A stretch of 39,083 nt of DNA from a filamentous cyanobacterium Phorm 6 (GTDB lineage: Bacteria; Cyanobacteriota; Cyanobacteriia; Cyanobacteriales; Microcoleaceae): positions 1 to 39,083 of the forward strand of contig PVWI01000018.1 in assembly GCA_003003725.1 (NCBI GenBank), given 5' to 3'. Below the pieces are notes generated by a model. The model ran no database searches, was not told where the DNA came from, and saw only the letters and a program-made list of their open reading frames with translations. Shown here piece by piece: positions 17,037 to 26,178 of this stretch (position 1 is the stretch's first letter; the number at the start of each line of letters is the position of its first letter). Position numbers and translations under genes: made by a program.

Positions 17037-17880
17037 TATTGACAACATTGAGTCGTTCAATTCGTTGTTCTGGCAGTTGGACAACCTTGTCTGGGTAATA
17101 TTGAAAGGGCTTTTCCCCTGTAGAGGTGGCAATCATTTCTCCAGAACGTTCCAGAATAAAACTTTGCCCAGTTTTACCGATTTTGAGTTGGCTTAAAAAA
17201 TCCCCAAACATTACCAGATTTAAGCTGGTCATCCACACACCTTGGATATCTCCAGTCTGGGTATATATGGGTTTGCTCGCCGCAATGTATAGGTATTTAC
17301 CTGTAATGTGAGGATACAGTTTTGCCCAAACAGCTTGCTTTTGCTGGACTGGAATTTTATAGTAGGGGCGGTTGCGGGGGTCAAAGTTAGGGTTCCCGGC
17401 GTTGATAATTTCTCGGCGTTCCCCTGAAGGACTGGTGGTATAGGTCGTCAAAGTGTGGTTATTTTCTACCTCCGAAGTACGGATGACGATCTCGCCATCA
17501 TCCTGCCGCTCACCAGCAAAAAACTCCTGATTGGGGGTAACAAAAGCTGCGGCAGCAATCAGGGGAAAGGCAGGGAGTTGTCCCCATAGAAACTTCTCTA
17601 CGTCTCTCCCATTATTAAGATTGATGCGGTTTTGGAGCAGGGCTGCATCATAGGTTTCAAAGGATTGAAAGGGAATAGCAACCAGATAAGTTAGATTTTG
17701 CTTGATGCGATCGCTAGTATCATTCCGCAACTGAGTAGCTACATCATTTACTGCTTTTTGACCGTTTCTATAGGAAAGATAACCAACAACAGCCACTGCT
17801 CCAACTGTTTGGACAACAAATGGAACAATTAGCAGTATTTGTAGGGGAATTTTTTTGAAAAGTCCAGGTGATAATGGCAT
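17020..17880 (-). pseudogene. N-terminal half of the split adenylate cyclase (Cache sensor)
   Basis: From ATG 17880 the frame encodes a cytoplasmic start, a membrane helix (LQILLIVPFVVQTVGAVAVV) and an extracytoplasmic double-Cache sensor with typical segments (PNFDPRNRPYYKIPVQQKQ, then AASKPIYTQTGDIQGVWM and GKTGQSFILERSGEMIATS). It ends RLNVVN followed by five codons from the inserted element and a stop. The sensor would have detected an outside signal and controlled the cyclase across the membrane. A TTG at 17922 would add 14 residues and has AGGG upstream, so the start is uncertain. The restored gene would encode 663 residues from ATG 17880. Confidence 0.88.
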
Positions 17881-18169
17881 CCTTAAGAAGCTTTGGCAAG
17901 TAATGTTGCCATTACGGGACAAAAAATAACCCTGAGCGATAGATCGAACTGTTGCTGCCTATTTTGTCATAGACGATCGGAAATGCTGAATTTTGATACA
18001 ATTTTTTACACTCAGCAAGAGCAACCCTTTGCTAAGGGTTGGAAATTAATATTTTTTCACCGTATAAGTAGATAGGCAGTGTAAAAAGCAACTATGTAAA
18101 CGATCGTCAAGTATTGAAATGCGCTAAGCGCGGCTGGGTTAGGATTGTTTGCATTAAGTAGAAATTAGC

Positions 18170-18691
18170 CTAACTTAGCCATACTAAAGAGCAAAAAATT
18201 ATAATTGTTGCAATTAATGCCACCCAAATAAACTGATTATCTTTCGTGTTAACCTGGCTCAAATCAACAGGTTCCGGTGCAACTAATTTGGGTTTGGCGT
18301 ACTTGATATCAGCCTTGGGATTGGCTTGAAAACTGATTGATTGATTTTCATCCAAAGCTGCTAAATCTGGGATTTTCACCATCCATTCGGGAGGGATGGT
18401 GAGTTTGGGGGCTTCGAGTATGAATAGCAAGCGCTTGGCTTGCTGGCGGGTTTCTTGGCGGGGATGGCGGGTGAGTTTGCGGCAAAGCTCGATCGCCCTT
18501 TCTGTATCGCCAGAGGCTTCGTAGGCCGTCACCAGCCACATCTGCACGTCGGCGCCCAACCGGGAATTGCGATCGACCAAACCGGTAGCTGTTTCCAAAC
18601 TCTGCACAGCTTGAGCATACAGCCCGCTCTCAAAAGCTACTCGGCCAGCTTGATACTCAGTCTGCACAATTTCTAACTTTTCTGAACTCAC
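18170..18691 (-). CDS. TPR-like protein with C-terminal membrane anchor
   Basis: About 173 residues from GTG 18691. Residues about 10-85 form two to three tetratricopeptide-like helix pairs (YQAGRVAFESGLYAQAVQSL, then ADVQMWLVTAYEASGDTERA). A linker with Pro residues follows, then a C-terminal hydrophobic helix (about 150-170, FIWVALIATIIIFCSLVWLS), so it is a tail-anchored protein with the TPR part in the cytoplasm. Similar uncharacterised proteins occur in cyanobacteria. A TTG at 18712 would add seven residues. It follows ssb on the same strand with about 47 bp between, so the two may be co-transcribed. Function unknown. Confidence 0.72.
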   Translation of the reverse strand: MSSEKLEIVQTEYQAGRVAFESGLYAQAVQSLETATGLVDRNSRLGADVQMWLVTAYEASGDTERAIELCRKLTRHPRQETRQQAKRLLFILEAPKLTIPPEWMVKIPDLAALDENQSISFQANPKADIKYAKPKLVAPEPVDLSQVNTKDNQFIWVALIATIIIFCSLVWLS

Positions 18692-18738
18692 CAGCCGCCA
18701 CCCACTTGACAAATATTACTTCCCAAATTCCCCAAACA

Positions 18739-19098
18739 CTAGAATTCGCTGTTGTGTTGCGACATACCAGACTCATTATCGCGTTTGGAACCCAGCAGGT
18801 CTAACTGGTCTACTCTAATTACAGGCATTGAGCGATTAGCTCCTGTACTACGGTCTTGCCAGCGATCGAACTTCAAAGATCCTGTTACCCCAATTTGAGC
18901 GCCTTTGCGAACGTAATCAGCAGCGATCTGTGCTGTTTTGCCCCAGATTTCCAGAGTAAACCAGTCTGGTTCGTCGTTATTTCGCGATCGCCTTCTCACT
19001 GCCAGCGTCAACTTGCACTTAACTGTACCCGACTCAAAATATTTTACGTCCGGGTCGCCGCCGACGCGGCCTACTAAAGTCACAACATTAAGACTCAT
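18739..19098 (-). CDS. ssb: Single-stranded DNA-binding protein
   Basis: A 119-residue SSB. One OB-fold fills residues 1-105: MSLNVVTLVGRVGGDPDVKY, then a TVKCKLTLAVRR strand, DWFTLEIWGKTAQIAADYV and KGAQIGVTGSLKFDRWQDRS. It protects single-stranded DNA in replication and repair. The C-terminus is short (NESGMSQHNSEF) and lacks the acidic tail with terminal PF that recruits partners in most bacterial SSBs. This short form is common in cyanobacteria. Start ATG 19098. It is divergent from mreB. Confidence 0.92.
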   Translation of the reverse strand: MSLNVVTLVGRVGGDPDVKYFESGTVKCKLTLAVRRRSRNNDEPDWFTLEIWGKTAQIAADYVRKGAQIGVTGSLKFDRWQDRSTGANRSMPVIRVDQLDLLGSKRDNESGMSQHNSEF

Positions 19099-19329
19099 AA
19101 ACTTTTTCGGGAATGTGCTCGATTGGTGGTGTAGTTAAACTCTCCTAGACCCGCGATCGTCTCCAAACTTAACTTGGAACAGCGCGAATCAGGGCTTCAT
19201 CCTGATTTTACACCCACTTACCAGAACATATTGATTGTGGATGATTGGCGAGTCTTCACTCAACTCGCGATCGACAATGTTACATTTCTGACTAGACTCA
19301 GGATGAAAAACGTAATAGAATCCACCTCG

Positions 19330-19345
19330 GTTACACTTTTGTAAC
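19330..19345. promoter_or_regulatory. Short palindrome upstream of mreB
   Basis: GTTACACTTTTGTAAC has 6-bp arms (GTTACA/TGTAAC) around four bases, 49 bp before the mreB start. It could be an operator, but no known regulator is matched. Weak evidence. Confidence 0.25.
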
Positions 19346-19393
19346 AACATTATTGCACACATTCGTATTTTAGTTTGGGGGGGGTACAAATCA

Positions 19394-20437
19394 GTGGGTC
19401 TTCTCAATCGATTTTCCTTATCTAGAGATATGGGTATCGACCTCGGTACTGCTAACACTCTCGTTTATGTATCTGGCAAAGGCATTGTTCTCCAAGAACC
19501 TTCTGTAGTGGCGATCGACCAAGACTTAAAAATACCGCTGGCTGTTGGAGAAGATGCTAAAAAAATGCTCGGGCGCACGCCTGGGAACGTCATAGCACTG
19601 CGCCCGCTTCGCGACGGGGTAATCGCAGACTTCGACACAGCCGAATTGATGCTCAAGACTTTTATCCGCAGAGTTCACGAAGGCCGAACCTTAGTTTCGC
19701 CGCGGATCATTATTGGCATCCCCAGCGGTGTCACTGGAGTGGAGAGGCGTGCTGTCATTGAAGCCGCTACTCAGGCCGGTGCTAGGGAAGTGCGGTTAAT
19801 TGATGAACCGATCGCTGCGGCGATCGGGGCTGGATTGCCTGTTGCTGAGGCGACTGGCAATATGATTATAGATATCGGCGGGGGTACGACGGAAGTTGCG
19901 GTTTTGAGTTTGCAAGGTACGGTGATCAGCGAGTCTGTGCGGGTGGCCGGCGACGAACTCAATGAGGCGATCGTCCTATACATGAAAAAAGTTCACAATT
20001 TGGTCATCGGCGAACGCACTGCTGAAGAAATTAAAATTCAGGTGGGTTCAGCATATCCAACTCTAGAGGATGACGACGCGATCATGGAAGTGCGGGGCTT
20101 GCACTTACTCTCCGGTCTGCCACGAACTGTTACGATCAAAGGCCCAGAAATTCGCGAAAGTATGTCGGAACCGCTTTCAGTAATTGTGGAAGCTGTCAAG
20201 CGTACTTTGGAACGCACACCCCCGGAATTAGCAGCAGATATTATTGACAGGGGAATTATGCTCGCCGGCGGCGGGGCGCTGATGAAAGGTTTAGATACTC
20301 TGATCAGTCACGAAACCGGAATTGTCACTCATGTAGCAGCCGATCCACTGTGTTGCGTGGTTTTGGGAACTGGTAGAGTATTGGAAAACAAACAGTTGGA
20401 ACGGGTTTTCAGCGGGCAGTCGTCGCGCAATATGTAG
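19394..20437 (+). CDS. mreB: Rod shape-determining protein MreB (bacterial actin)
   Basis: MreB polymerises on the inner membrane face and guides wall synthesis along the cell. The 347-residue protein begins at GTG 19394 after a GGGGGGGT ribosome site: [20 protein letters not shown], with the phosphate-1 actin motif ([14 protein letters not shown]), phosphate-2 ([15 protein letters not shown], about 155-169) and adenosine loop ([14 protein letters not shown]). The N-terminal amphipathic helix for membrane binding is present. It is the first gene of mreB-mreC-mreD. Confidence 0.96.
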   Translation: MGLLNRFSLSRDMGIDLGTANTLVYVSGKGIVLQEPSVVAIDQDLKIPLAVGEDAKKMLGRTPGNVIALRPLRDGVIADFDTAELMLKTFIRRVHEGRTLVSPRIIIGIPSGVTGVERRAVIEAATQAGAREVRLIDEPIAAAIGAGLPVAEATGNMIIDIGGGTTEVAVLSLQGTVISESVRVAGDELNEAIVLYMKKVHNLVIGERTAEEIKIQVGSAYPTLEDDDAIMEVRGLHLLSGLPRTVTIKGPEIRESMSEPLSVIVEAVKRTLERTPPELAADIIDRGIMLAGGGALMKGLDTLISHETGIVTHVAADPLCCVVLGTGRVLENKQLERVFSGQSSRNM

Positions 20438-20524
20438 TTAACAAACTTAGGATTTTGGATTTAGAAATAGGTCTGCCATCTAAAATCTAAAATCCTGAAA
20501 TAACAATTTTAGATAACTGGAATT

Positions 20525-21331
20525 ATGCTAAAGAATACACTCCGCAGGTGGTGGGATCTGCGTCTGCCAATTGCTCTTTTAGGTTTAGCTGTAACTGCTG
20601 CTTGGGGAGTTCGACAAACACAAGGTGCTCCACTGTTTGAAGTTTACAATTGGGTGACTCGTCCATTTCAAACTAACGGCTCTGGGCAAGAACAGCTAAT
20701 CTCGGCTCGCACTCAAGAATTGCAAGCACAGTTATTAGAATCAGAAACTCAAAATCAAAAGTTAAAAGAGCTTTTAGGTTATGTTTCGGCGAAGAAACCT
20801 AAAGGGATTGTCGCTCCGATTGTTGGCCGCAGTGCCGACCATTGGTGGCAGCAAGTAACTTTGGGGCGCGGTAGTAATGATGGCATCAAAGCAGATTTTA
20901 CTGTGATGGGTCCAGGCGGTTTGGTAGGTCGAGTTGTCAGTGTTACTCCTAATACTAGCTTGGTGCTGTTGGCCAGCGATCCGACGAGTAAATTGGGTGT
21001 GGGAATTACTCGCAGTCGCAACATGGGTTTTATGCGCGGTAAAGGCGGAAATCAGGCTGTGATGGAGTTTTTTGATAATGTTCCTAATGTCAAGCCTGGG
21101 GATGTAGTCTCAACTTCTACTTTTAGTCAGTTGTTCCCTGCTGGTTTGCCGGTGGGAAAAGTGGTTTCGGTGGATATGAATAAAACTCCGGCTCCGGAAG
21201 CTCTTATTGAGTTCTCTGCACCGATGAGTTCTCTGGAGTGGGCGGTGGTTTATCCTCACTCTAAGGAATCTGAACAAAAGGCTTCCCAGGGTCAATCTTC
21301 TGCACCGGAAGGAGAGGCAAAGCAGCCATGA
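20525..21331 (+). CDS. mreC: Rod shape-determining protein MreC
   Basis: MreC links the MreB filaments inside with penicillin-binding proteins outside. The 268-residue protein has a short cytoplasmic end, a membrane helix (about 15-30), a coiled coil (about 58-85, ISARTQELQAQLLESETQNQ) and the paired beta-barrel core with typical ADHWWQQVTLGRGSNDGIKA and GPGGLVGRVVSV segments. The C-terminus is a short hydrophilic tail. It follows mreB by 87 bp; that spacer has an AGGATTTTGGATTTAGA / TCTAAAATCTAAAATCCT hairpin (20449-20497). It overlaps mreD by four bases (ATGA). Confidence 0.94.
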   Translation: MLKNTLRRWWDLRLPIALLGLAVTAAWGVRQTQGAPLFEVYNWVTRPFQTNGSGQEQLISARTQELQAQLLESETQNQKLKELLGYVSAKKPKGIVAPIVGRSADHWWQQVTLGRGSNDGIKADFTVMGPGGLVGRVVSVTPNTSLVLLASDPTSKLGVGITRSRNMGFMRGKGGNQAVMEFFDNVPNVKPGDVVSTSTFSQLFPAGLPVGKVVSVDMNKTPAPEALIEFSAPMSSLEWAVVYPHSKESEQKASQGQSSAPEGEAKQP

Positions 21332-21894
21332 AGTCTTTACCTCGGATGTCTTCGCGATCGCGCCAATTTCTCAACTTCGCCGTTACATTTGTTTCTGTGA
21401 TGCTGTGCGTACTGATATTACCCACTCGGTTCCCGGGAATGGAATTGCTGGGAATTAGCCCTAACTGGCTGTTAATTTGGGTGGTAGCTTGGAGCATTAA
21501 GCGGAAACGTACAGTTTGGGGAGCCGCTAGCATGGGCCTGGTTTTGGGGTTTCTTCAAGATGCGATGACTGCTCCTCATCCTACCCACGCTGTGAGTCTA
21601 GTTACTGTAGGAGTTTTAACGGTTGTTTTGCTCAAAAGCTGGTCGATTCCGGCGGATATTGTTGAGAGAGATCCGATTCCGATCGCCTTAATTGTGTTTG
21701 GGATGGCGGTGGTAGCGGAAACAGTGATGGGGCTGCAATTTTTGGCTATGGGCGATCGGGCTTTACTAGAAATTTGGAGCGATCACCAGCGTGTGGCTTT
21801 GTGTTCTGCTATTCTCAGTAGTCTTTGGGCTCCGGTGATTTATTTTCCCCTGAATCGCTTGTGGGAAATGACCAGGAAATTAGAAAAATCTTAG
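21328..21894 (+). CDS. mreD: Rod shape-determining protein MreD
   Basis: A 188-residue integral membrane protein of the elongasome. About five hydrophobic helices are seen (about 16-30, 38-54, 62-75, 84-98, 116-130, with a further one near 150-175). Conserved segments SPNWLLIWVVAWSIKRKRTV and GAASMGLVLGFLQDAM fit cyanobacterial MreD. Its ATG overlaps the mreC stop, giving translational coupling. It is followed by a heptamer repeat rather than another gene. Confidence 0.9.
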   Translation: MKSLPRMSSRSRQFLNFAVTFVSVMLCVLILPTRFPGMELLGISPNWLLIWVVAWSIKRKRTVWGAASMGLVLGFLQDAMTAPHPTHAVSLVTVGVLTVVLLKSWSIPADIVERDPIPIALIVFGMAVVAETVMGLQFLAMGDRALLEIWSDHQRVALCSAILSSLWAPVIYFPLNRLWEMTRKLEKS

Positions 21895-22018
21895 TCATTA
21901 GCTATTAGTCATTAGTCATTGGTCATTGGTCATTGGTCATTGGTCATTGGTCATTGGTGATTAGTCATTGGTCAACAGTTAACAGTTAACAGTTAACAGT
22001 CAACAGTCAACTGTAGTC
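21895..22018. repeat. Heptamer tandem repeats after mreD
   Basis: Two runs of 7-bp units sit side by side: TCATTAG/TCATTGG units (about 21896-21972) and AACAGTT/AACAGTC units (about 21974-22012). They fill the space between the convergent mreD and HAD genes. Confidence 0.85.
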
Positions 22019-22019
22019 A

Positions 22020-22808
22020 TTACAATATTACTTGTTGCCCCAAACCTAGTAAGTGATGAACGGCAATAATTAAGTCGCTGAGAATGAAATTAGGCTGATG
22101 CTTTTGCAGTTGATGGCGACTGCGAATGCCGCAGGTAACGGCAATTGTGGGTATCCCTAATGCTTGTCCGGCGAGGATATCTGCTTCGGTATCTCCGATC
22201 ATCCAAGCCGAACCCAGAGATGACTCAAATTCTTCTGCAACTTCAGCCAACAATTCCGTTTTTAAGGCTGTGTAGTTGTGATACGCAGCATCCGGCATCT
22301 GAGTGCCGCGAATGCTGGTAAACAGTCTGGCTAAACCGTAATTTTGCAACAGTTGAACGGCTTGATTTCTAGGCCGTAGGGTGACTAAAATCAGCCGCAC
22401 ACCGCGAGAATGCAGAAGTCCGATCGCCCACTGCACTCCCGGCTGGATGCGATCTAAGTGCAACAAGTCTGGCTGATTGACAATCCGACTCACGCATCCG
22501 AGAAAAACGTGAATTTCTTCTCCCGACAAGCCGGAACTTTTGGCTATTTCAGTATCGGGCACTCGGTTTTGTTTCATTTGCCAAAACTGCTGTTTGCTGA
22601 GTATTTGGAGGTTGAGGTTGATTCCCCTGGTACGAAAAGCTGCTTGAGTGTCGGCTAATCCCTGTTGATATGTGGCGTAGTAGCGATCGGACACATCGAC
22701 GATCGGCCCGTCTAAATCGCAAAATACGGTCATCCGGGGGGACGAGTCAGCCTCTGATGGTAGCTGGTACTGAAGGTTTTCGGAATCCGGGGCGACAGCA
22801 GTTAACAT
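22020..22808 (-). CDS. HAD-family hydrolase (phosphoglycolate phosphatase-like)
   Basis: A 262-residue HAD phosphatase. Motif I is FCDLDGPIVD with nucleophile D31 and acid D33. An alpha-helical cap (about 45-115) follows, then motif II (ILVTLRPR), motif III lysine in NYTALKTELL, and motif IV GDTEADILAG (about 206-215). The order and cap resemble Gph-type phosphatases acting on small phosphorylated metabolites; the substrate is unknown. The first 25 residues are not conserved, so the true start may be the ATG at 22733. The gene stands alone, divergent from argB. Confidence 0.85.
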   Translation of the reverse strand: MLTAVAPDSENLQYQLPSEADSSPRMTVFCDLDGPIVDVSDRYYATYQQGLADTQAAFRTRGINLNLQILSKQQFWQMKQNRVPDTEIAKSSGLSGEEIHVFLGCVSRIVNQPDLLHLDRIQPGVQWAIGLLHSRGVRLILVTLRPRNQAVQLLQNYGLARLFTSIRGTQMPDAAYHNYTALKTELLAEVAEEFESSLGSAWMIGDTEADILAGQALGIPTIAVTCGIRSRHQLQKHQPNFILSDLIIAVHHLLGLGQQVIL

Positions 22809-23061
22809 AAAACGTTAGTAAATTAAGGATAATGATACATTTCTTGATTTTAGCAAAGAATGTATAAGTTAGAATAGAAAAGTTAAACTAAAATTATTAA
22901 TAAAACCTATTAAAACTCGGGCATGGGCGATCGAGCCTGGTGCATGGACATCAATCTGTGTGGTGAGTGCTGAGTAATGACTTCTTAATTCTTTTTGTGT
23001 TTGTGGATGATAGCTGGAGACATTAAACTTTAGACTTAAGTTTTTAGCCATTTATCCTTAT

Positions 23062-23961
23062 ATGCTCAAACACAGCGATTTTCCCAGGAATGTAGAGACC
23101 AATCGGGTTCAGGTGCTTTCAGAAGCACTGCCTTACATTCAACAGTTTGCCGGCCGCACGATTGTCGTCAAATACGGCGGTGCGGCGATGAAAGATAGCA
23201 CTCTCAAGGAAAAGGTAATCCGGGACATTGTGCTGCTATCCTGCGTCGGGATGCGCCCGGTTGTGGTTCACGGTGGCGGCCCGGAAATTAATATTTGGCT
23301 GGAAAAATTGGGAATCGAGCCGCAATTTAAGGATGGTTTGAGGGTGACTGATGCCGCGACGATGGAAGTCGTGGAGATGGTTTTGGTGGGGAAGGTAAAT
23401 AAGGAAATTGTTTCGTTAATTAACCAAGCTGGCGGGAAGGCAGTAGGGTTGTGTGGCATAGATGGTAATCTGATTCAAGCTCGTCCAGATGGTCGGGAGG
23501 GAATTGGGTTTGTTGGCGAAGTTAGTGGCGTCAAAGTCCAGATTTTGGAGTCTTTGGTGAATAGCGGATATATTCCGGTGGTGTCGAGTGTGGCGGCGGA
23601 TGAAACTGGTCAATCTTACAATATTAATGCTGACACGGTGGCTGGAGAGATTGCGGCTGCTTTGGGTGCAGAAAAGTTGATTTTGATGACTGATACTGCT
23701 GGAATTTTGGAGGATTATCACCAGCCAGACAGTTTGATTGTGAAGTTAGATATTCAAGAAGCTCGACAGTTAATTGAGTCTGGGATTGTTTCTGGGGGGA
23801 TGATTCCAAAGGTTAATTGTTGTGTGCGGAGTTTAGCTCAGGGTGTGAAGGCTGCTCATATTATTGATGGTCGCCTGGAACACGCTTTGCTGCAAGAGAT
23901 ATTCAGCGATTCGGGTATTGGGTCGATGATTGTTGCTTCGGGATATGGTGGGACGAAGTAA
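23062..23961 (+). CDS. argB: Acetylglutamate kinase
   Basis: ArgB phosphorylates N-acetyl-L-glutamate, the controlled step of arginine synthesis in cyanobacteria, where it is regulated by arginine and PII. The 299-residue protein carries VVKYGGAAM (about 35-43), [10 protein letters not shown] (about 69-78), [20 protein letters not shown], the substrate segment [20 protein letters not shown] and [10 protein letters not shown]. The N-terminal helix and the SGGMIPK end expected in arginine-sensitive hexameric enzymes are present. The ATG at 23062 starts the conserved region. It stands alone. Confidence 0.96.
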   Translation: MLKHSDFPRNVETNRVQVLSEALPYIQQFAGRTIVVKYGGAAMKDSTLKEKVIRDIVLLSCVGMRPVVVHGGGPEINIWLEKLGIEPQFKDGLRVTDAATMEVVEMVLVGKVNKEIVSLINQAGGKAVGLCGIDGNLIQARPDGREGIGFVGEVSGVKVQILESLVNSGYIPVVSSVAADETGQSYNINADTVAGEIAAALGAEKLILMTDTAGILEDYHQPDSLIVKLDIQEARQLIESGIVSGGMIPKVNCCVRSLAQGVKAAHIIDGRLEHALLQEIFSDSGIGSMIVASGYGGTK

Positions 23962-23974
23962 AATGTATTGAGGG

Positions 23975-24007
23975 GCGATCGCCCTTTTGGACAATAAGGG
24001 CGATCGC
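23975..24007. repeat. HIP1-containing hairpin after argB
   Basis: GCGATCGCCCTT (23975-23986) and AAGGGCGATCGC (23996-24007) form a perfect 12-bp stem with a 9-nt loop just after argB. Two HIP1 octamers make the stem ends. Without a T-run it is only a possible transcript-end structure. Confidence 0.6.
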
Positions 24008-24211
24008 ATGATATTAAGACTCCGCTAAAAATCCCCTCAACTTCAGAAACTCCAAAAATAGAAGACTTGCATCAAAAAGATTAGATGTGCGATCGCCCCT
24101 CAACAGCAAATCTTACAGAAAAGCTTTGCGATCTAATCATACCCTCAACCAAAGAGCATAAATGCTATAATCTTAATCGAGAGCGAGCGCTTCAAATTGG
24201 AGGTTTAAAAA

Positions 24212-25072
24212 ATGAGATTTATCAATCCCAAAACAGATTTTGCCTTTAAAAAAATATTCGGCGACGAACAAAACAAAGACATCCTCATCAGTTTTCTCAA
24301 CGCCATCCTGTACCAAGGAAATTCTGCGATCGAATCCTTAGAAATCCTCAATCCGTATCAACCCCCCAAAATTAGAGGAGTTAAAGACACTTACTTAGAT
24401 ATTCGAGCCAAGCTGAATAACGAGCAAACAGTCATTATCGAAATGCAGGTATTGAATGTAGAAGGCTTTGAAAAGCGGATTTTGTACAATGCTGCGAAAG
24501 CTTATTCGATTCAACTCGATACGGGAGCAGATTACACGCTACTAAATCCGGTAATTGCCTTGACGATTACTGATTTTGAAATGTTTCCCAATCTCGACAA
24601 AGTAATTTCCAATTTTATCCTCAAAGAAAAAGATTTTCTGGTGGATTATCTAATTTACGATATCGAGTTAGTGTTTGTGGAGTTACCTAAATTCGGGAAA
24701 AAACTAGAGGAATTAGAAACGCTAACCGATAAGTGGATCTATTTTCTGAAAAATGCCAAAAGTTTAGAAGTTGTACCGGAAGAAATGGGAGAAATTCCGG
24801 CTATTCAGAAAGCTTTTGAAGTTGCGAATCGCGTCGGTTTAACCCGCGAAGAATTGGAAGATTTAGAACATCAGGAAATTTACATACAAGACCAGCGGAA
24901 TGCTATTACTAAAGCTGTTAAGCAGGCTGTTTCACAGGCTGTTTCACAGGCTACGAAAGAAAAAGCAATTGAAATAGCGAAAGGACTTCTGGATGTATTA
25001 GATGAAGCAACGATCGCCCAAACAACCGGATTGAGTATTGAGGAAATTCAAAAGTTGAAACAATCAAGCTAA
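24212..25072 (+). CDS. Rpn-family recombination-promoting nuclease / PD-(D/E)XK transposase-like protein
   Basis: A 286-residue protein beginning MRFINPKTDFAFKKIFGDEQ, the usual start of the Rpn (PD-(D/E)XK transposase-like) family. The nuclease core is intact: D63 in YLDIRAK and E77-x-Q79 in VIIEMQV. The C-terminal third is a helical, Gln/Ala-rich region (AVKQAVSQAVSQATKEKAIE) ending in TGLSIEEIQKLKQ, a degenerate helix-turn-helix often seen at the end of these proteins. Members promote RecA-independent recombination in E. coli, and cyanobacterial genomes carry many copies. GGAGG before ATG 24212 gives a good ribosome site. Probably laterally mobile, but no terminal repeats are seen around it. 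Confidence 0.88.
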   Translation: MRFINPKTDFAFKKIFGDEQNKDILISFLNAILYQGNSAIESLEILNPYQPPKIRGVKDTYLDIRAKLNNEQTVIIEMQVLNVEGFEKRILYNAAKAYSIQLDTGADYTLLNPVIALTITDFEMFPNLDKVISNFILKEKDFLVDYLIYDIELVFVELPKFGKKLEELETLTDKWIYFLKNAKSLEVVPEEMGEIPAIQKAFEVANRVGLTREELEDLEHQEIYIQDQRNAITKAVKQAVSQAVSQATKEKAIEIAKGLLDVLDEATIAQTTGLSIEEIQKLKQSS

Positions 25073-25086
25073 AAAACGATCGACAA

Positions 25087-25665
25087 TCAAGAATCCTTCG
25101 ATCGCACTTCCTCAAAATCTCCCGCATCCGCCGGTAAACCAGAACCCTCGCCATTCCTCAACCGTGGCGATTCCCCATTACCCGCACCCGCACCGTAAAC
25201 CCCAGAATGCCTGTCATCCAAACCCGAATCCCTCAGCGAAATCGCACTTCTTTGACTAGGCGACAATCGATCGCCCCCTCTCCCCCTCCCAGACATCGGC
25301 GGCTTCCGAGTTAAAGTTTTCCAAGCAGCCTTAATCCCCGTCACCAGGCTGCGAGTTGTTACCTGTACGTTTTGCGCCTGCTTTTTCGCGCTACCAATAC
25401 TTCGATCGACCTGTTTGACAACCTCTCCCGCACTTTGCACCCCATCGCTAACATCATCCGTCAACTCGCTAATTTCTAGCCCCGTCAACCGAATCGCCTC
25501 CAAAGTAGGCGGAAACTCGCGAGAAAGCGTGTCCGCGAGCTTTTCCACGCTGCGGGCAGCCCGGGCCAGCGCTTGCACCGCAGGTATCAGAGTCACTAAA
25601 ACAGCAGTCAGGCTAACTGCTACTAGCACAATCGAAAGTCCTAGCCAGAATATGGGATCGCTCAC
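25087..25665 (-). CDS. DUF948 domain-containing membrane protein
   Basis: From GTG 25665 the protein has 192 residues. An N-terminal membrane helix (about 4-28, IFWLGLSIVLVAVSLTAVLV) leads into a heptad-rich DUF948 region (about 30-110, ARAARSVEKLADTLSREFPP, then ISELTDDVSDGVQSAGEVV). The C-terminal 80 residues are Gly/Ser/Arg-rich and probably disordered. An upstream ATG at 25779 adds residues that look like non-coding sequence. It is the last of three same-strand genes with the YtxH gene and a small membrane protein, convergent with the Rpn gene. The function of DUF948 is unknown. Confidence 0.8.
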   Translation of the reverse strand: MSDPIFWLGLSIVLVAVSLTAVLVTLIPAVQALARAARSVEKLADTLSREFPPTLEAIRLTGLEISELTDDVSDGVQSAGEVVKQVDRSIGSAKKQAQNVQVTTRSLVTGIKAAWKTLTRKPPMSGRGRGGDRLSPSQRSAISLRDSGLDDRHSGVYGAGAGNGESPRLRNGEGSGLPADAGDFEEVRSKDS

Positions 25666-25804
25666 TTGAATCTCGGATTTGGGGTTTGGGAATTCATAGG
25701 CTGCTGTGGATCTAATTTTACAGTTAATGCGTGATGAAATTCTTGTGGGATGGGCCGAAGAGCCCGTCCCGAAGAGCAATAAGCGATGGCTGACAGTGAA
25801 TGAG

Positions 25805-26143
25805 TTAGCGGACGGGAGGGCGCAACGGGGGACTTACTTCGACTTCAGTTTCCGACATTTGACGTTCCCGCTGAGTCGCTTCTAAGCCCGCTGCGATCGC
25901 CTCCTTCAATCTAACCAAAGTTTCGTCCCAATTTCGGATTGCAGTTTCAGAAAGTCGATCGGCCTGTAATTGGACGCTACTCGATAAATCCTCCGCCAAC
26001 GCAGGCATTGCCTCAGCCGATTTTTTCAATATCTGCCGCGTCTCCTTGCCCGTTCTCGGTGCCATCAGCAACCCAGTCACGGCCCCGATCGCAGAACCCA
26101 CCAACAAACCGCCAATGAACAATCCTGAACGTTTAGTTGACAT
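25805..26143 (-). CDS. YtxH domain-containing protein
   Basis: A 112-residue protein with the YtxH signature at residues 6-35 (GLFIGGLLVGSAIGAVTGLL then MAPRTGKETR): a glycine-rich membrane helix followed directly by APxxGxETR. The remainder is an amphipathic, probably helical cytoplasmic domain ending in a Pro-rich tail. YtxH proteins are small envelope or stress proteins of unclear function. It follows the 109-residue gene by 35 bp and precedes DUF948 by 139 bp, so the three probably form an operon. Confidence 0.85.
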   Translation of the reverse strand: MSTKRSGLFIGGLLVGSAIGAVTGLLMAPRTGKETRQILKKSAEAMPALAEDLSSSVQLQADRLSETAIRNWDETLVRLKEAIAAGLEATQRERQMSETEVEVSPPLRPPVR

Positions 26144-26178
26144 TTTTATAACTTCTCTCCATACAATTTTAGAATAGC

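Noticed and set aside
22869-23051. Minus-strand 60-residue frame upstream of argB
   Set aside because: No recognisable features or ribosome site and it lies in the argB leader.
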